64,000 bases of DNA from Janthinobacterium fluminis. Its GTDB lineage: Bacteria; Pseudomonadota; Gammaproteobacteria; Burkholderiales; Burkholderiaceae_D. The stretch lies in NCBI RefSeq assembly GCF_028595325.1, contig NZ_JAQQXR010000014.1:18763-82762 (forward strand), in the 5' to 3' direction. The number at the start of each line of letters is the position of its first letter. Position 1 is the stretch's first letter. A model generated the notes under the pieces. That model worked only from the letters and a program-made list of their open reading frames with translations. It had not been told where the DNA came from and searched no databases. Positions 1 to 9,074 of the stretch are shown here, piece by piece. Position numbers and translations under genes: made by a program.

Positions 1-375
1 ATCGACAGGGCTGGCGTGCTCGACCTGCTGAACGAGGCGGCGCTGGAGGGCGTCGCCATCACGGCCTTCGTCGGCAACGCCGGCATGATCCAGATCCACT
101 CCGGCCCGGTGAAGAAGGTGGCCGCGATGGGGCCGTGGATCAATGTGCTCGATCCGGGTTTCAATCTGCGTCTGCGCGAGGAGGATATCGCCAGCGCCTG
201 GGTGGTGAAGCAGCCGAGCGTCGACGGCCTGCTCACGTCGCTGGAATTGTTCGATGCGCGCGGCGACACGATTTTGATGCTGTTCGGCGAGCGCAAGCCC
301 GGCAAGCAGGAGCTGTGCGCGTGGCGCGCGCTGATCGAGAACGTCTTGCGGGAGCATGAATTATGCGCCGCGTAA
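1..375 (+). CDS. hmuS: Hemin-degrading factor / heme-utilisation protein HmuS, C-terminal part (5' end outside window)
   Basis: The reading frame is open from base 1 and gives about 124 residues ending at TAA-proximal position 375; the start lies outside the window. The visible part has the C-terminal signature of the HemS/ChuS/HmuS repeat: a FVGN-x-G-x-IQIHSGPV motif followed by MGPWINVLDPGFNLRLRE and WVVKQP. This family binds heme in the cytoplasm and takes part in heme trafficking or ring opening, usually beside hmuTUV transport genes, which would lie to the left. Family assignment is from remembered motifs; activity is not visible here. An internal GTG at 16 is not a credible start because the homology begins before it. 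Confidence 0.85.
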   Translation: MDRAGVLDLLNEAALEGVAITAFVGNAGMIQIHSGPVKKVAAMGPWINVLDPGFNLRLREEDIASAWVVKQPSVDGLLTSLELFDARGDTILMLFGERKPGKQELCAWRALIENVLREHELCAA

Positions 376-439
376 ACCAGGCCGGCGAGGCGGCACATTC
401 CTGTGCGGCGGCGCCGGCATCTCAATCAAAGGAGCGGGA

Positions 440-826
440 ATGAATATCTCGGGCGCGCTGGAAATCAAGGTTTTCGTGCCGGCGAAAAACTTCAAGTTGT
501 CGATGGCCTTCTACGAGGCGCTGGGTTTCGAGGTCGTGTCGATACGGCACGGCGTCGCTTTGCTGAGCCTGGGCGAATGCAGTTTCCTGCTGCGCGACGG
601 CGACGTCACGGAGCAGTCCGGCAACTGCATGATGCACCTGCTCGTCGACGACGTCGACGCCTGGTGGCAGTACCTGAGCGACGCGGAACTGGGCGCCCGC
701 TTCGAGGTCCGGATGTCGCCCGTCGCCGACCAGCCCTGGGGCACGCGCGACTTCAAGCTGAACGACCCCTCGGGCGTGCTGTGGCATATCGGCCAGCACC
801 CCGACACCGGCGCGGGCGCCGCTTAG
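440..826 (+). CDS. VOC-superfamily (glyoxalase/bleomycin-resistance fold) protein
   Basis: This 128-residue protein begins with LEIKVFVPAKNFKLSMAFYEALGFEVV and ends with FKLNDPSGVLWHIGQ, the paired beta-alpha-beta-beta-beta pattern of single VOC domains. The family includes glyoxalase I, dioxygenases and antibiotic-binding proteins. Nothing here fixes a substrate. The ATG at 440 is chosen because AAAGGAG lies about eight bases upstream; the open frame extends back to 356 but that part overlaps the previous gene and lacks a ribosome site. Two VOC genes follow each other here, possibly co-transcribed with the heme gene. Confidence 0.8.
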   Translation: MNISGALEIKVFVPAKNFKLSMAFYEALGFEVVSIRHGVALLSLGECSFLLRDGDVTEQSGNCMMHLLVDDVDAWWQYLSDAELGARFEVRMSPVADQPWGTRDFKLNDPSGVLWHIGQHPDTGAGAA

Positions 827-882
827 CGGCGGCCGGCGATCGGTGCTAGCATACTTGTCCGTTTCATCATTGAGGATATGCA

Positions 883-1530
883 GTGGAAATCGACCATATC
901 TTTATCCGCGTCCGGCGCGGCGCGCCGGAGGCGGAGGCGCTGCGGCAATTCGGCCTGGCGGAGGGTTCGGCGAATGTCCACACGGGGCAGGGCACGGCGA
1001 ACCGCCGCTTCTTTTTCCACAACGCCTTTATCGAGCTGCTGTGGCTGGACGACGCGGCGCAGGCGCAAAGCGAATTGACCCGGCCGACGATGCTGTTTGA
1101 GCGCCTGGGCGGCGACGCGCCGCGCGTTTCGCCGTTCGGCCTGTGCTTCCGGCCCTCGGCGCCCGGCGACAAGGCGGCGCCATTTCCCAGTTGGCCGTAC
1201 CGGCCCGTGTATCTGCCGCCGGGGCTGGCGGTCGACATCGCCGCCGCGCCGCTGAGCGAGCCGATGTGGTTCTTCCTGTCCTTCGGCGCGCGGCCGGACG
1301 CGGCGGCGCCGACCCGGCGCCAGCCGCTGCTGCACCGCGCCGGCTTGCGCGAGATCACCTCGCTGCGCCTGACCGCGCCGGCGGCCGGCGCGCCGTCGGC
1401 GGCCGCCGTTGCGGCCGGCATCGAGACGCGGGAGGGCGCCGCCCACCTGCTGGAAATCGGCTTCGACGGCGAGGGCGCCGGACGCGCCCACGACTTCCGG
1501 CCGGCGCTGCCTTTGCTGCTGCGCTGGTAG
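883..1530 (+). CDS. Glyoxalase-like (VOC) domain protein, larger type
   Basis: 215 residues, starting at a GTG whose product opens with EIDHIFIRVRRGAPEAEALRQFGL, the usual first strand-helix of the glyoxalase-like_3 type of VOC protein. A preceding ATG at 878 is out of frame. The motif NRRFFFHNAFIELLWLDD lies around residue 45-60. The C-terminal half is less conserved and ends in a second partial VOC-like strand set (LLEIGFDGEG...HDFRPALPL). Substrate unknown. No signal peptide is visible, so it is probably cytoplasmic. Confidence 0.7.
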   Translation: MEIDHIFIRVRRGAPEAEALRQFGLAEGSANVHTGQGTANRRFFFHNAFIELLWLDDAAQAQSELTRPTMLFERLGGDAPRVSPFGLCFRPSAPGDKAAPFPSWPYRPVYLPPGLAVDIAAAPLSEPMWFFLSFGARPDAAAPTRRQPLLHRAGLREITSLRLTAPAAGAPSAAAVAAGIETREGAAHLLEIGFDGEGAGRAHDFRPALPLLLRW

Positions 1531-1623
1531 CGGCGCGCGCGCCCGCCGCGCCGTCCGCTGTGCTAGTCTTGGCGCTCGACCCGTCCTTGCCGTATCCGCC
1601 CACTCTTTGCCGATGGAGGCCGC

Positions 1624-3681
1624 ATGCACGCTGAACGCCACCCTGTCCGATGGATATTGCCGCCGTTGCTGGCGCTGGCTTGCGCCGCGCTGCCCGCTGC
1701 GCCCGCGTTGGCCGCGGCGCCGGCCGATCCGCTCCACGCCTGGGTCGCCGGCGACGATACGGCCCGGCTGGAAAAGTGGGTCGATGGCCATCTGGCGGCG
1801 GCGCGGGTCAGCATCGCCAGGCTGCTGGCGGCGCGGGGGCCGCGTACCGTCGCCAATACGCTGCAACCCTACGACGAGGCGCAGAACCAGTTGAGTCTGG
1901 CCGGCAATCAAGCCTATCTGCTGTACTCGGTCGGGCGCAGCGCGGCGCTGCGCGACAAGGCGCAGGCGCTGAACCGGAAGGTGGCCAGCGCCAGCGCCGA
2001 CCTGAATCTGAACCGCGGCGTCTACCAGGCGCTGGCGGCCGTGGCGGCGCCGGCCGGCGACGCGGCGACGCGGCGCTATCTGGAGCGCACGCTGCTGGTG
2101 TACCGGCTGGCCGGCGTCGACCAGGACGAGGCCACGCGCGCGCGCCTGCACGCGCTGCAGGACAAGATCACGGCGCTGTCGCTGACCTTCGGCCGCAACG
2201 TGCAGGACGGCACGCTGAAGGTGAGCGCGACGCGCGCCGAACTGGACGGCTTGCCGGACGATTACATCGCCCGCCACCAGCCGGACGCGGACGGCATGTA
2301 CACGTTGACGACGGACGAGCCGGACACGGGGCCGGTGTTCGATTTCGCCCATAGCGCCGAGCTGCGCCGGCGCATGTACCTGGCCTATACGACGCGCGCC
2401 TATCCGGCCAACCGGGCGGTGCTGCTGGAGTTGCTGGCGGCGCGCCAGGAGCTGGCCGGCATCCTCGGCTTCGCCAACTATGCCGACTACGCGACGGCCG
2501 ACCAGATGATGGGCAACGCCGCCAATGTGCGCAAGCTGTTCGAGGAGGTGGAACAGGCGTCGCGCGAGGCCCGGCAGCGGGAGTACGCGCAGTTGCTGGC
2601 CTTCGCCCAGCGCCGCGAGCCGACGCTGACGGCGATCGCCCAGTCCGACGCCAATTACTGGGTCGAGCAGTACCGGCGCGAGCGCTACGCTTTCGACGCC
2701 CAGTCGGTGCGGCCGTATTTCGCCTATGAGCGGGTGGAGGCCGGCATTCTCGACGCCGCCGCGAAAATTTTCCGCGTCCGCTTCCAGGCCGTCAAGGATG
2801 CCCGCGTGTGGCATCCCTCGGTGACGGTGTTCGACGTGTTCGACGGCGCGCGCAAGGTCGGCCGCGTCTATCTGGACATGCACCCGCGCGAGGGCAAGGA
2901 CAAGTGGTTTTCCAGCTCGCCGGTGGTGCCCGGCATCCGCGGCCGGCAAGTGCCCGAGGGTATGCTGGTGTGTAATTTTTCCGGCGGCACGCCCGGCGAC
3001 CCCGGCCTGATGCGCTACAACGAGGTGCTCACCTATTTCCACGAGTTCGGCCATTTGCTGCACCACATCCTGGGCAGCCAGAACCGCTGGTCCGGCCAGG
3101 GCGGCTTCAATGTCGAGGGCGATTTCGTCGAGGCGCCGTCGCAGATGCTGGAAGAGTTTTTCCGCAGCCACAAGGTGCTGGCGCCGTTCGCCCGCCACTA
3201 CCAGAGCGGCGCCGTGCTGCCGGCCGAGACGATGGCGCGCATGAACGCGGCCAACGCCTTCGGCCGCGGCAACTGGGCGCAGCGGCAGTTGCTGTACGCC
3301 AGCCTGTCGCTGCACCTGCATGACAGGCCGGTGGCGGAAGTCGATCCGGACGCGCTGCTGCGCGCCTCCGCCACCCGCTATAGCCCGTACACCTTTGTCG
3401 AGGGCAACCGCCTGTATGCGAACTTCACCCATTTGACGGGTTATTCGTCGAATTACTACACCTATGTGCTGGACAAGGTGATCGCGATCGACTTCGCCAG
3501 CCGCTTCGACCGCGCCGATCCGCTGGCCGGCCCGGCCGCCGCGCAGTACCGCAAGGCCGTCATCGATCCCGGCGCCAGCAAGCCGGCCGCGCAACTGGTG
3601 CGCGACTTCCTCGGCCGGCCGCAGAATATGGATGCGTTCAAGGCTTGGTTGGGCGAGCAGTTCCAGGAGGCGGCGCGGTAG
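1624..3681 (+). CDS. M3-family zinc metallopeptidase (oligopeptidase / dipeptidyl carboxypeptidase type), exported
   Basis: 685 residues with a signal peptide (basic start, then ILPPLLALACAALPAAPALA) ending near residue 32. The active-site motif HEFGH lies at about residues 473-477 in TYFHEFGHLLHH, followed by the GDFVEAPSQMLEEF segment that carries the third zinc ligand; both are hallmarks of the thimet oligopeptidase/Dcp family. It should cleave short peptides in the periplasm. GGAGG just upstream of the ATG supports the start. The region on the opposite strand is also open for more than 900 codons, but that is a compositional shadow. Whether it acts as an endopeptidase or a carboxydipeptidase cannot be read from the sequence. 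Confidence 0.9.
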   Translation: MHAERHPVRWILPPLLALACAALPAAPALAAAPADPLHAWVAGDDTARLEKWVDGHLAAARVSIARLLAARGPRTVANTLQPYDEAQNQLSLAGNQAYLLYSVGRSAALRDKAQALNRKVASASADLNLNRGVYQALAAVAAPAGDAATRRYLERTLLVYRLAGVDQDEATRARLHALQDKITALSLTFGRNVQDGTLKVSATRAELDGLPDDYIARHQPDADGMYTLTTDEPDTGPVFDFAHSAELRRRMYLAYTTRAYPANRAVLLELLAARQELAGILGFANYADYATADQMMGNAANVRKLFEEVEQASREARQREYAQLLAFAQRREPTLTAIAQSDANYWVEQYRRERYAFDAQSVRPYFAYERVEAGILDAAAKIFRVRFQAVKDARVWHPSVTVFDVFDGARKVGRVYLDMHPREGKDKWFSSSPVVPGIRGRQVPEGMLVCNFSGGTPGDPGLMRYNEVLTYFHEFGHLLHHILGSQNRWSGQGGFNVEGDFVEAPSQMLEEFFRSHKVLAPFARHYQSGAVLPAETMARMNAANAFGRGNWAQRQLLYASLSLHLHDRPVAEVDPDALLRASATRYSPYTFVEGNRLYANFTHLTGYSSNYYTYVLDKVIAIDFASRFDRADPLAGPAAAQYRKAVIDPGASKPAAQLVRDFLGRPQNMDAFKAWLGEQFQEAAR

Positions 3682-3717
3682 GCGTCCGCCCGGCCCGGGC
3701 GGCTGCGATGCCGCGCG

Positions 3718-4362
3718 TCAGGCTTTGCGGCGGCGCGCCAGGAAGCCCAGCACGCCCAGGCCGCCCAGCAGCATGCCGTAGGTGCCCGGCTCAGGCACGG
3801 CCGACACCGACAGGTGCAGATCGTTGACGGTGCCCCAGACGCCCGTTTGCGTTTCAGCCTTGAACGACACTTGCTTGAAGGCGTCGGTCGAGACGAAGCC
3901 GAGGAAGCTGCCGGTGGTCGGCAGGGTCAGCTTGTAGGTGACGACGTTGCCCAGCACGTCGACGGCCGACAGCTCGATGGCCTCGCTGTCCGTGTAGTTG
4001 CCGAACACGTTGGAGCCGAAGAAGAAGCCGCCGACCCCGCGCACCCCCTCGGAAAAGCCGGTCAGCGTAATGTTGTCGTGGCGGTTGTTGCCGGCCAGCC
4101 AATGGTCGCTGCCTTCGCCGGCGCCGTACAGATAGCGCGACTTGAAGGCGATTTGCGCTTCATAGCTGTAGGCGCCGGCCTGGCGCCGCAGCGGCGCGTC
4201 GATCAGGTTGATCGGCAGGTCGTCGTAGTTGTCGACGCCGGTGTTGCCGACGGCGGCCAGATAGGCGCCCTGGTCGGTGTAGATGAGGATGTCGGCTTGC
4301 GCCGCACTGGTAGCCAACAGCAACACAGCAAGGGTCAGGGACTTCATAGGCAGGGAAGACAT
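3718..4362 (-). CDS. PEP-CTERM sorting-domain protein, secreted, unknown function
   Basis: About 214 residues. An N-terminal signal peptide (SLTLAVLLLATSAAQA) is followed by a beta-rich body starting DILIYTDQGAYLAAVG, and the protein ends with the exosortase recognition tail: VPEP, a hydrophobic stretch and RRRKA. Such proteins are cut by exosortase (EpsH/XrtA) and sent to the surface or exopolysaccharide matrix. No exosortase gene lies in the window, so it must be elsewhere. AAGGAG ends 12 bases before the chosen ATG; a TTG four codons upstream abuts that site and is unlikely. ATG at 4347 is an alternative start. Confidence 0.85.
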   Translation of the reverse strand: MSSLPMKSLTLAVLLLATSAAQADILIYTDQGAYLAAVGNTGVDNYDDLPINLIDAPLRRQAGAYSYEAQIAFKSRYLYGAGEGSDHWLAGNNRHDNITLTGFSEGVRGVGGFFFGSNVFGNYTDSEAIELSAVDVLGNVVTYKLTLPTTGSFLGFVSTDAFKQVSFKAETQTGVWGTVNDLHLSVSAVPEPGTYGMLLGGLGVLGFLARRRKA

Positions 4363-4404
4363 ATGCAAGATCAACTCCTTTAAGCGTGGATTGGACAGGC
4401 AAAG

Positions 4405-4433
4405 TTGTTTTAATTAATAAATTATTAAAACAA
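4405..4433. repeat. AT-rich inverted repeat upstream of the PEP-CTERM gene
   Basis: TTGTTTTAAT (4405-4414) and ATTAAAACAA (4424-4433) are exact reverse complements with a nine-base spacer. The surrounding 4384-4500 stretch is strikingly AT-rich in a GC-rich genome. It lies 40-70 bases ahead of the PEP-CTERM start and between that gene and the convergent end of the SEC-C gene, so an operator or promoter role is plausible. No other gene is seen in 4363-4573. Confidence 0.5.
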
Positions 4434-4573
4434 TTAGAATGTACTGCCGGGCGAAAGGGGATGCAATAAATATATTATTATTTGCTAATGACTTGCGTGC
4501 CGGGCCGGTGCCGGCGAAGGGGGAGGTGTGCGGGGGACGGGCAGGGCGCCCGCCCCCGGATCAGGCGGGGAGA

Positions 4574-5272
4574 TTACTCGGCGGCCGGCTCGGCGCCGCA
4601 GCATTTCTTGAACTTCTTGCCGCTGCCGCAAGGGCAGTCGTCGTTGCGGCCCACTTTCGGCTCTTCGCGCTTGAGCGTCTGCACGGCCGATTTGCGGCGC
4701 GGCACCCAGAAGCGGTAGATGTCGGGCAGGTTCGCTTCCAGTTCGACGGCCAGCTTGTGCGCCTTGACGGGATCGTCGACCAGTTGCAGCTCGTCTTCCT
4801 CGATCTCGTCGGCGCCCAGCAGATAGATCGGCTGCATCAGCGGCGCCACTTCGGAGTCCCAGATTTCGTCCCACGAGCCGGCGCGCAACTCCATGCCTTC
4901 CCAGAAGCCCCAGCACCAGGCTTCGGCGTCGATCAGGGTCTGGCCTTCGTGCTCGTGCTCGACGAAGAGGGGCTCGAATTCCTTCGGCGCCACTTCAAAC
5001 GTCACCAGCACCTCGTTCATGAAGCGCATGATCAGGTTGACGATGCGCTCCTCTTCCTTGGCGTTCTTGAATTTCGGCGCGGCCTTGCCATCCTCGCCCC
5101 ACACGCGCGGCAACCACTCGGCCGGCATGATGGTTTCCGGGCCGATCGCGATGGCGCTCAGGTAGCCGTGCAGGATGTCCATCGTCATCGCGTCTTCGGA
5201 GCTACGCTCGGACAACAGGAATTGGTCTAGTTCGTCGAATTCTTTTTCGGATAGGGGCTGGTCGAGTTGCAT
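4574..5272 (-). CDS. UPF0149 (YgfB/YecA-like) family protein with C-terminal SEC-C zinc motif
   Basis: 232 residues beginning [19 protein letters not shown]. The N-terminal two thirds is the all-helical UPF0149 domain ([36 protein letters not shown]). The last 25 residues form a SEC-C motif, [19 protein letters not shown], the zinc-binding module also found at the C-terminus of SecA. Members such as YecA bind SecB or ribosomes; the precise role here is unknown. The open frame runs upstream to 5380 but crosses into the promoter of the divergent kinase gene, so the internal ATG at 5272 is preferred. Confidence 0.85.
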   Translation of the reverse strand: MQLDQPLSEKEFDELDQFLLSERSSEDAMTMDILHGYLSAIAIGPETIMPAEWLPRVWGEDGKAAPKFKNAKEEERIVNLIMRFMNEVLVTFEVAPKEFEPLFVEHEHEGQTLIDAEAWCWGFWEGMELRAGSWDEIWDSEVAPLMQPIYLLGADEIEEDELQLVDDPVKAHKLAVELEANLPDIYRFWVPRRKSAVQTLKREEPKVGRNDDCPCGSGKKFKKCCGAEPAAE

Positions 5273-5372
5273 GGCGGTTCTTTCAGAGAGGAAGCCGACA
5301 GTATACGCGCTGTCACCGGCTTTCGCTCGGGAGTTTGCTCGCGCCGGCGCGCCGGGCCGTACAATGGCGCTT

Positions 5373-6386
5373 ATGCACACCCAAAACCAGCCGCCCGGCG
5401 ACGCCGCAGTCGCCCACCCCTTTTCCGAACTGAGCCCGGACTGCGTGCTCGACGCGCTCGACAGCGTCGGCCTGCGCGGCGACGGCCGCCTGCTGGCGCT
5501 GAACAGCTATGAAAACCGGGTCTACCAGGTCGGCATCGAAGACGGCCAGCCGCTGGTGGCCAAGTTCTACCGGCCGGCGCGCTGGAGCGACGCCGCCATC
5601 CTCGAAGAGCACGCCTTCGTGGCCGAGCTGGTCGAGCGCGAAATCCCCGTCGTGCCGGCGCTGGCGCTGGACGGCAAGACCCTGCACACCTTCGGCGGCT
5701 TCCGCTTCGCCGTGTTCGCCCGCCACGGCGGCCGCGCGCCCGAGCTGGACGACCCGCTGACGCGCGAGTGGATAGGGCGCTTCATCGGCCGCATCCACGC
5801 CGTCGGCGCGCTGGCGACCTTCCGCGAGCGCCCGGCGCTGGACCCGGCCAGCTTCGGCGTCGAGCCGCGCGACTACCTGCTGGCGCACAATTTCATCCCG
5901 CCCGAGCTGCTGGCCGCCTATACCAGCGTGGTGCAGCAGGCGCTCGACGGCGTGCGCCGCTGCTACGAGCGGGCCGGCCAGCTGGACCTGCTGCGCCTGC
6001 ACGGCGATTGCCACGGCGGCAATGTGCTGTGGACCGACGCCGGGCCGCACTTCGTCGACTTCGACGACAGCCGCACGGGGCCGGCCGTGCAAGACCTGTG
6101 GATGATGCTGTCGGGCGAGCGCGCCGACATGGTGCGCCAGATGGGCGACATCCTGGCTGGCTACGAGGACTTCTGCGACTTCGAGCCGCGCCAGTTGTAC
6201 CTCGTCGAGGCGCTGCGCACCTTGCGCCTGATCCACTACTCGGCGTGGCTGGCGCGGCGCTGGGACGATCCCGCCTTCCCCGTCGCCTTCCCGTGGTTTA
6301 ACACCCAGCGCTACTGGCAGGACCGCATCCTCGAACTGCGCGAGCAGGTGGCGCTGATGGACGAGCCGCCCTTGTGGCCAGTGTAA
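5373..6386 (+). CDS. srkA: SrkA/RdoA (YihE)-type stress-response kinase
   Basis: 337 residues (ATG at 5373; another in-frame ATG lies at 5364). The APH/choline-kinase fold is shown by an N-lobe [15 protein letters not shown]...LVAKFYRP, the catalytic [12 protein letters not shown] and the metal-binding [12 protein letters not shown], in that order, with LWMMLSG downstream; these are the diagnostic motifs of YihE. In E. coli the kinase counters programmed cell death and acts in the Cpx envelope-stress response. The gene is divergent from the UPF0149 gene with about 100 bases between them, so they may share a control region. The start choice is uncertain by three codons. Confidence 0.88.
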   Translation: MHTQNQPPGDAAVAHPFSELSPDCVLDALDSVGLRGDGRLLALNSYENRVYQVGIEDGQPLVAKFYRPARWSDAAILEEHAFVAELVEREIPVVPALALDGKTLHTFGGFRFAVFARHGGRAPELDDPLTREWIGRFIGRIHAVGALATFRERPALDPASFGVEPRDYLLAHNFIPPELLAAYTSVVQQALDGVRRCYERAGQLDLLRLHGDCHGGNVLWTDAGPHFVDFDDSRTGPAVQDLWMMLSGERADMVRQMGDILAGYEDFCDFEPRQLYLVEALRTLRLIHYSAWLARRWDDPAFPVAFPWFNTQRYWQDRILELREQVALMDEPPLWPV

Positions 6387-6411
6387 GTCGTTTTTCGTAT
6401 TGAAAACGCCC

Positions 6412-6434
6412 GGTGATACGCGCCCCGTATCACC
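6412..6434. terminator. Hairpin after srkA
   Basis: GGTGATACG and CGTATCACC form a perfect nine-base-pair stem with a five-base loop about 25 bases after the srkA stop. There is no T-tract on the plus strand, so factor-independent termination is not certain. Confidence 0.4.
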
Positions 6435-6579
6435 GCGGCGGCCCCGTCGCCCCGCAAAGGGGGGAAAAGGACGGTAAATCCCCCTCTGCTTGCCGCTCGG
6501 TTTGTTGCCTCTCGCCCACATAATGGGTACTAAGAAATTCCGGTCGCACAACGGAACACACCAAACAAGCGAGAAACTT

Positions 6580-8958
6580 ATGCAAGCACAACTGGCCACC
6601 CCCTCCACCGCCTACACGTCCGCCGACGAGCCGGACGACATGCCGGTCGACGCCATGCCAGAGCTGCACGAGCCCGACCTTGCCGCCGGCGCCCCCGTGC
6701 CGGGCCGCGCGCAAATGGAAATGAAGGCGATCCATGAAGCGATCGCCCGCGTCGAGGCGGAGGCGAAAGCGACCTGCGCGGCGGAAAGCCGGGCCATGGC
6801 CGAAGCGCGCGTGCGCCTGCTGGCCGAAGACCGCGCCGCCATCGACAGCGCCGCCGCCGCCGCCGCCCAGCAAAACGCCCAGGCCGCCGAAGACGCCATC
6901 GCCGCCAACCGCGACCGCCTGGAAACCATGCGCGCCGCCGCCCAGGCCAGCGTGGCCCGCCTCGAAGCGGTGAAACAGGAAACGGCCGAACTGCGCGCCC
7001 GCGTCGAATCGGACACGCAAATCCGCCTGGCCGCCGAACAGCGCGCCAAGGCCGAACAGGAAAACCGTAAGCGCGCCAGCGAGCAGATCGCCGCCGAATC
7101 CGAGCTGGCCGAGCAGGCCAGCCGCGCCGCCGAAGAACTGCAGCAGCAGACCGAGCAAACCCGTCTGCAGGCCGTCGAGCGGGTCGCCGCCGTCCAGGCC
7201 GCGAAAGAGGAAATGGTCGGCATCGCCTCGGCCGACGCCCGCCTGGCCGTGCTGGCCCGCGAGCGCGAGCGCCACGCCTACGGCGCGCGCCAGACGGCGC
7301 AGATGCTGGCGGAGGCGGAAAACGAGGCGCTCGACCTGACCATGCAGCGCGAACGGGCCGACCAGATCGCCCTCGAATCGGCCTTCAACCGCGCCGCCGC
7401 CGAAGTGCGCGCGCTGGAAGAGGCGCGCGCCCTGGCCCACCTGGAGCAGGAGCGCGAAGCCATCGCCCTGGCCCAGGCCGAATCGGAACGCCACGCCGCG
7501 CAATCGCTGCGCCTGCGCCTGCAAACGGAAAAAGAAGTGCGCGACGCGGCCATCCACCGCGAACGCCTGGAAATGGTCGCCGCCGCCAGCGCCGAAGCGC
7601 GCCGCGACGCCGACCTGCGCATCCTCGCCGCCACCGAGGCGCGTATCGAAGTGGACCGCCAGCTGCGCGCCGTCGCGCTGGCCCGCATCGAAGCGGAACA
7701 GGAAGCGGAAATCCAGGGCCACGCCAAGGTCGAGGCGGAAGCGGCCGCGATGGAACAGGCGCGCCAACTGCAGGCGGCCGAAGCGGCCGCGGCGAGCGCC
7801 GCCGCGCAACAACTGGAAGAGCAGCAGCGCGCGACGGAATTGGCGCAACAACGCGAAAACCTGGCGCGCGCCGCCGTCGAACTGGCGGCCAAGCAGAACG
7901 CGGCCGAACAGGCCGAAGTCGAGACGATGGCCGCGCAGGTCGCGGCGCACAGCGCGAACGCGGCGCTGGCCCAACAAAAAGCCGACGAGGCGGCATGCCT
8001 GCTGAGCGCCGAGCGCGAGCGCAGCGCCGCCGAACAACTGGCGCTGGCCAGCCTGAAAGAGCGGCTCGACGCCGAACAAGTGGCGGCCGCCGCGGCCCAG
8101 GCGCGCATCCAGGCCGAACAGACCCAGGCGCAGGCGCTGCGCGAACAGCGCGAAGCCGAACAGCGCCTGCAGCAGGCGGCCGAACAGGCCGCTGCGGCGG
8201 CGCGCACGCTGGCCGAACAGGCCGCGTTCGAAGGCGAACAAAAGGCCCTGGCGGCGCAGGCTGCGCAAGCCCAGGCGACGCTGGCCATCGAACTGGGCCA
8301 GGTGCACAGCGAGCGCGCCCGCGCCGAACAGGACAAAGCGCAGACGGCGGCGGCCCTGCTGGCGTCGGAACAAGCGCTGCTGGCATCGCAACAAGCCTTC
8401 GTCGCGGCCGAGCGGCAGACGCTGGCCATGAAAGAAGAACAACTGCTGCAACAACGCCAGACCAGCGCCGCCGAAGAGCGCGCGCTGCAAGCGATCGCCG
8501 GCCAGCTCGAAGCGGAAAAGAACGCCGCCGCCGAAGCGAGCGCGCGGGCCCAGGTCGAAGAAGAAAAAGCGCAAGCGATGCGCCAGCGCGAACAAGCCGA
8601 ACAGGAGGCGCACCAAGCCAGCGCGGAAAAATGCGCGGCGCAAAAAGCGTTGCTGGCCAGCGCACAGGAACACGCGGCGCTGCAACGCAAAGCGGCCGAG
8701 ACGACGCGCGCCATGGCGGCGGCGAAACAACAACTGCTGGCGCTGGAAAGCCGCCGCCTGCGAGCCGAAGAACAGGCGCTGGCCGAACTGCAAGAAAAAC
8801 TGCAAGCCGAGCAAGCGGCCGGCCAGCGCGTCGAACGGGGCGACATCAGCGCCGCGCGCGCCAAAGCCGAGCAAGCGCAATCCGAAGTCATCGCCCGCGA
8901 AATGATCGCGCGCCTGACCCAATCGAGCGAAACGGCCGGAGACTGGGAAAACCGCTAA
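6580..8958 (+). CDS. Large Ala/Glu/Gln-rich coiled-coil protein of unknown function
   Basis: 792 residues from an ATG at 6580. After a short acidic/proline-containing head (about residues 1-45) almost the whole chain is built of Ala, Glu, Gln, Arg and Leu with recurring AEQ, AAE and EQA heptad-like units, no proline and almost no glycine until the last 30 residues. This predicts a single continuous helix/coiled coil of more than 700 residues. No signal peptide, membrane segment or catalytic motif is visible, so it is probably cytoplasmic and structural or scaffolding. The reverse strand is also almost entirely open, a by-product of codon bias. It stands alone between srkA and a convergent gene. 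Confidence 0.75.
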   Translation: MQAQLATPSTAYTSADEPDDMPVDAMPELHEPDLAAGAPVPGRAQMEMKAIHEAIARVEAEAKATCAAESRAMAEARVRLLAEDRAAIDSAAAAAAQQNAQAAEDAIAANRDRLETMRAAAQASVARLEAVKQETAELRARVESDTQIRLAAEQRAKAEQENRKRASEQIAAESELAEQASRAAEELQQQTEQTRLQAVERVAAVQAAKEEMVGIASADARLAVLARERERHAYGARQTAQMLAEAENEALDLTMQRERADQIALESAFNRAAAEVRALEEARALAHLEQEREAIALAQAESERHAAQSLRLRLQTEKEVRDAAIHRERLEMVAAASAEARRDADLRILAATEARIEVDRQLRAVALARIEAEQEAEIQGHAKVEAEAAAMEQARQLQAAEAAAASAAAQQLEEQQRATELAQQRENLARAAVELAAKQNAAEQAEVETMAAQVAAHSANAALAQQKADEAACLLSAERERSAAEQLALASLKERLDAEQVAAAAAQARIQAEQTQAQALREQREAEQRLQQAAEQAAAAARTLAEQAAFEGEQKALAAQAAQAQATLAIELGQVHSERARAEQDKAQTAAALLASEQALLASQQAFVAAERQTLAMKEEQLLQQRQTSAAEERALQAIAGQLEAEKNAAAEASARAQVEEEKAQAMRQREQAEQEAHQASAEKCAAQKALLASAQEHAALQRKAAETTRAMAAAKQQLLALESRRLRAEEQALAELQEKLQAEQAAGQRVERGDISAARAKAEQAQSEVIAREMIARLTQSSETAGDWENR

Positions 8959-9009
8959 ATTGCGGCAAGCGCGCCAGCGGCGAAAAAAGGCCCCCAATAA
9001 CGCCGACCA

Positions 9010-9040
9010 GGGGTCTGACCCGTTTTTAGGGTCAGACCCC
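9010..9040. repeat. GGGGTCTGACCC inverted repeat (dispersed element type)
   Basis: GGGGTCTGACCC (9010-9021) and GGGTCAGACCCC (9029-9040) are perfect complements around GTTTTTA. It sits between two convergent genes and could fold into a terminator-like hairpin on either strand. It resembles the GGGGTCAGG and GGGGACAGACC repeats elsewhere in this window (10106, 27289, 30621). Confidence 0.75.
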
Positions 9041-9074
9041 AGCTTTTAAAGTACGTGCACCCCGCCAACGCCTC

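Noticed and set aside
823..3594. 923-codon open frame on the minus strand opposite the M3 peptidase
   Set aside because: Arg/Ala/Gly-rich translation without any domain. It is the complement of a GC-rich gene with strong third-position bias.
6430..8997. 855-codon minus-strand frame opposite the coiled-coil gene
   Set aside because: Phe/Leu/Arg/Gly low-complexity shadow produced by Glu/Gln/Ala codons on the other strand. No start signal.
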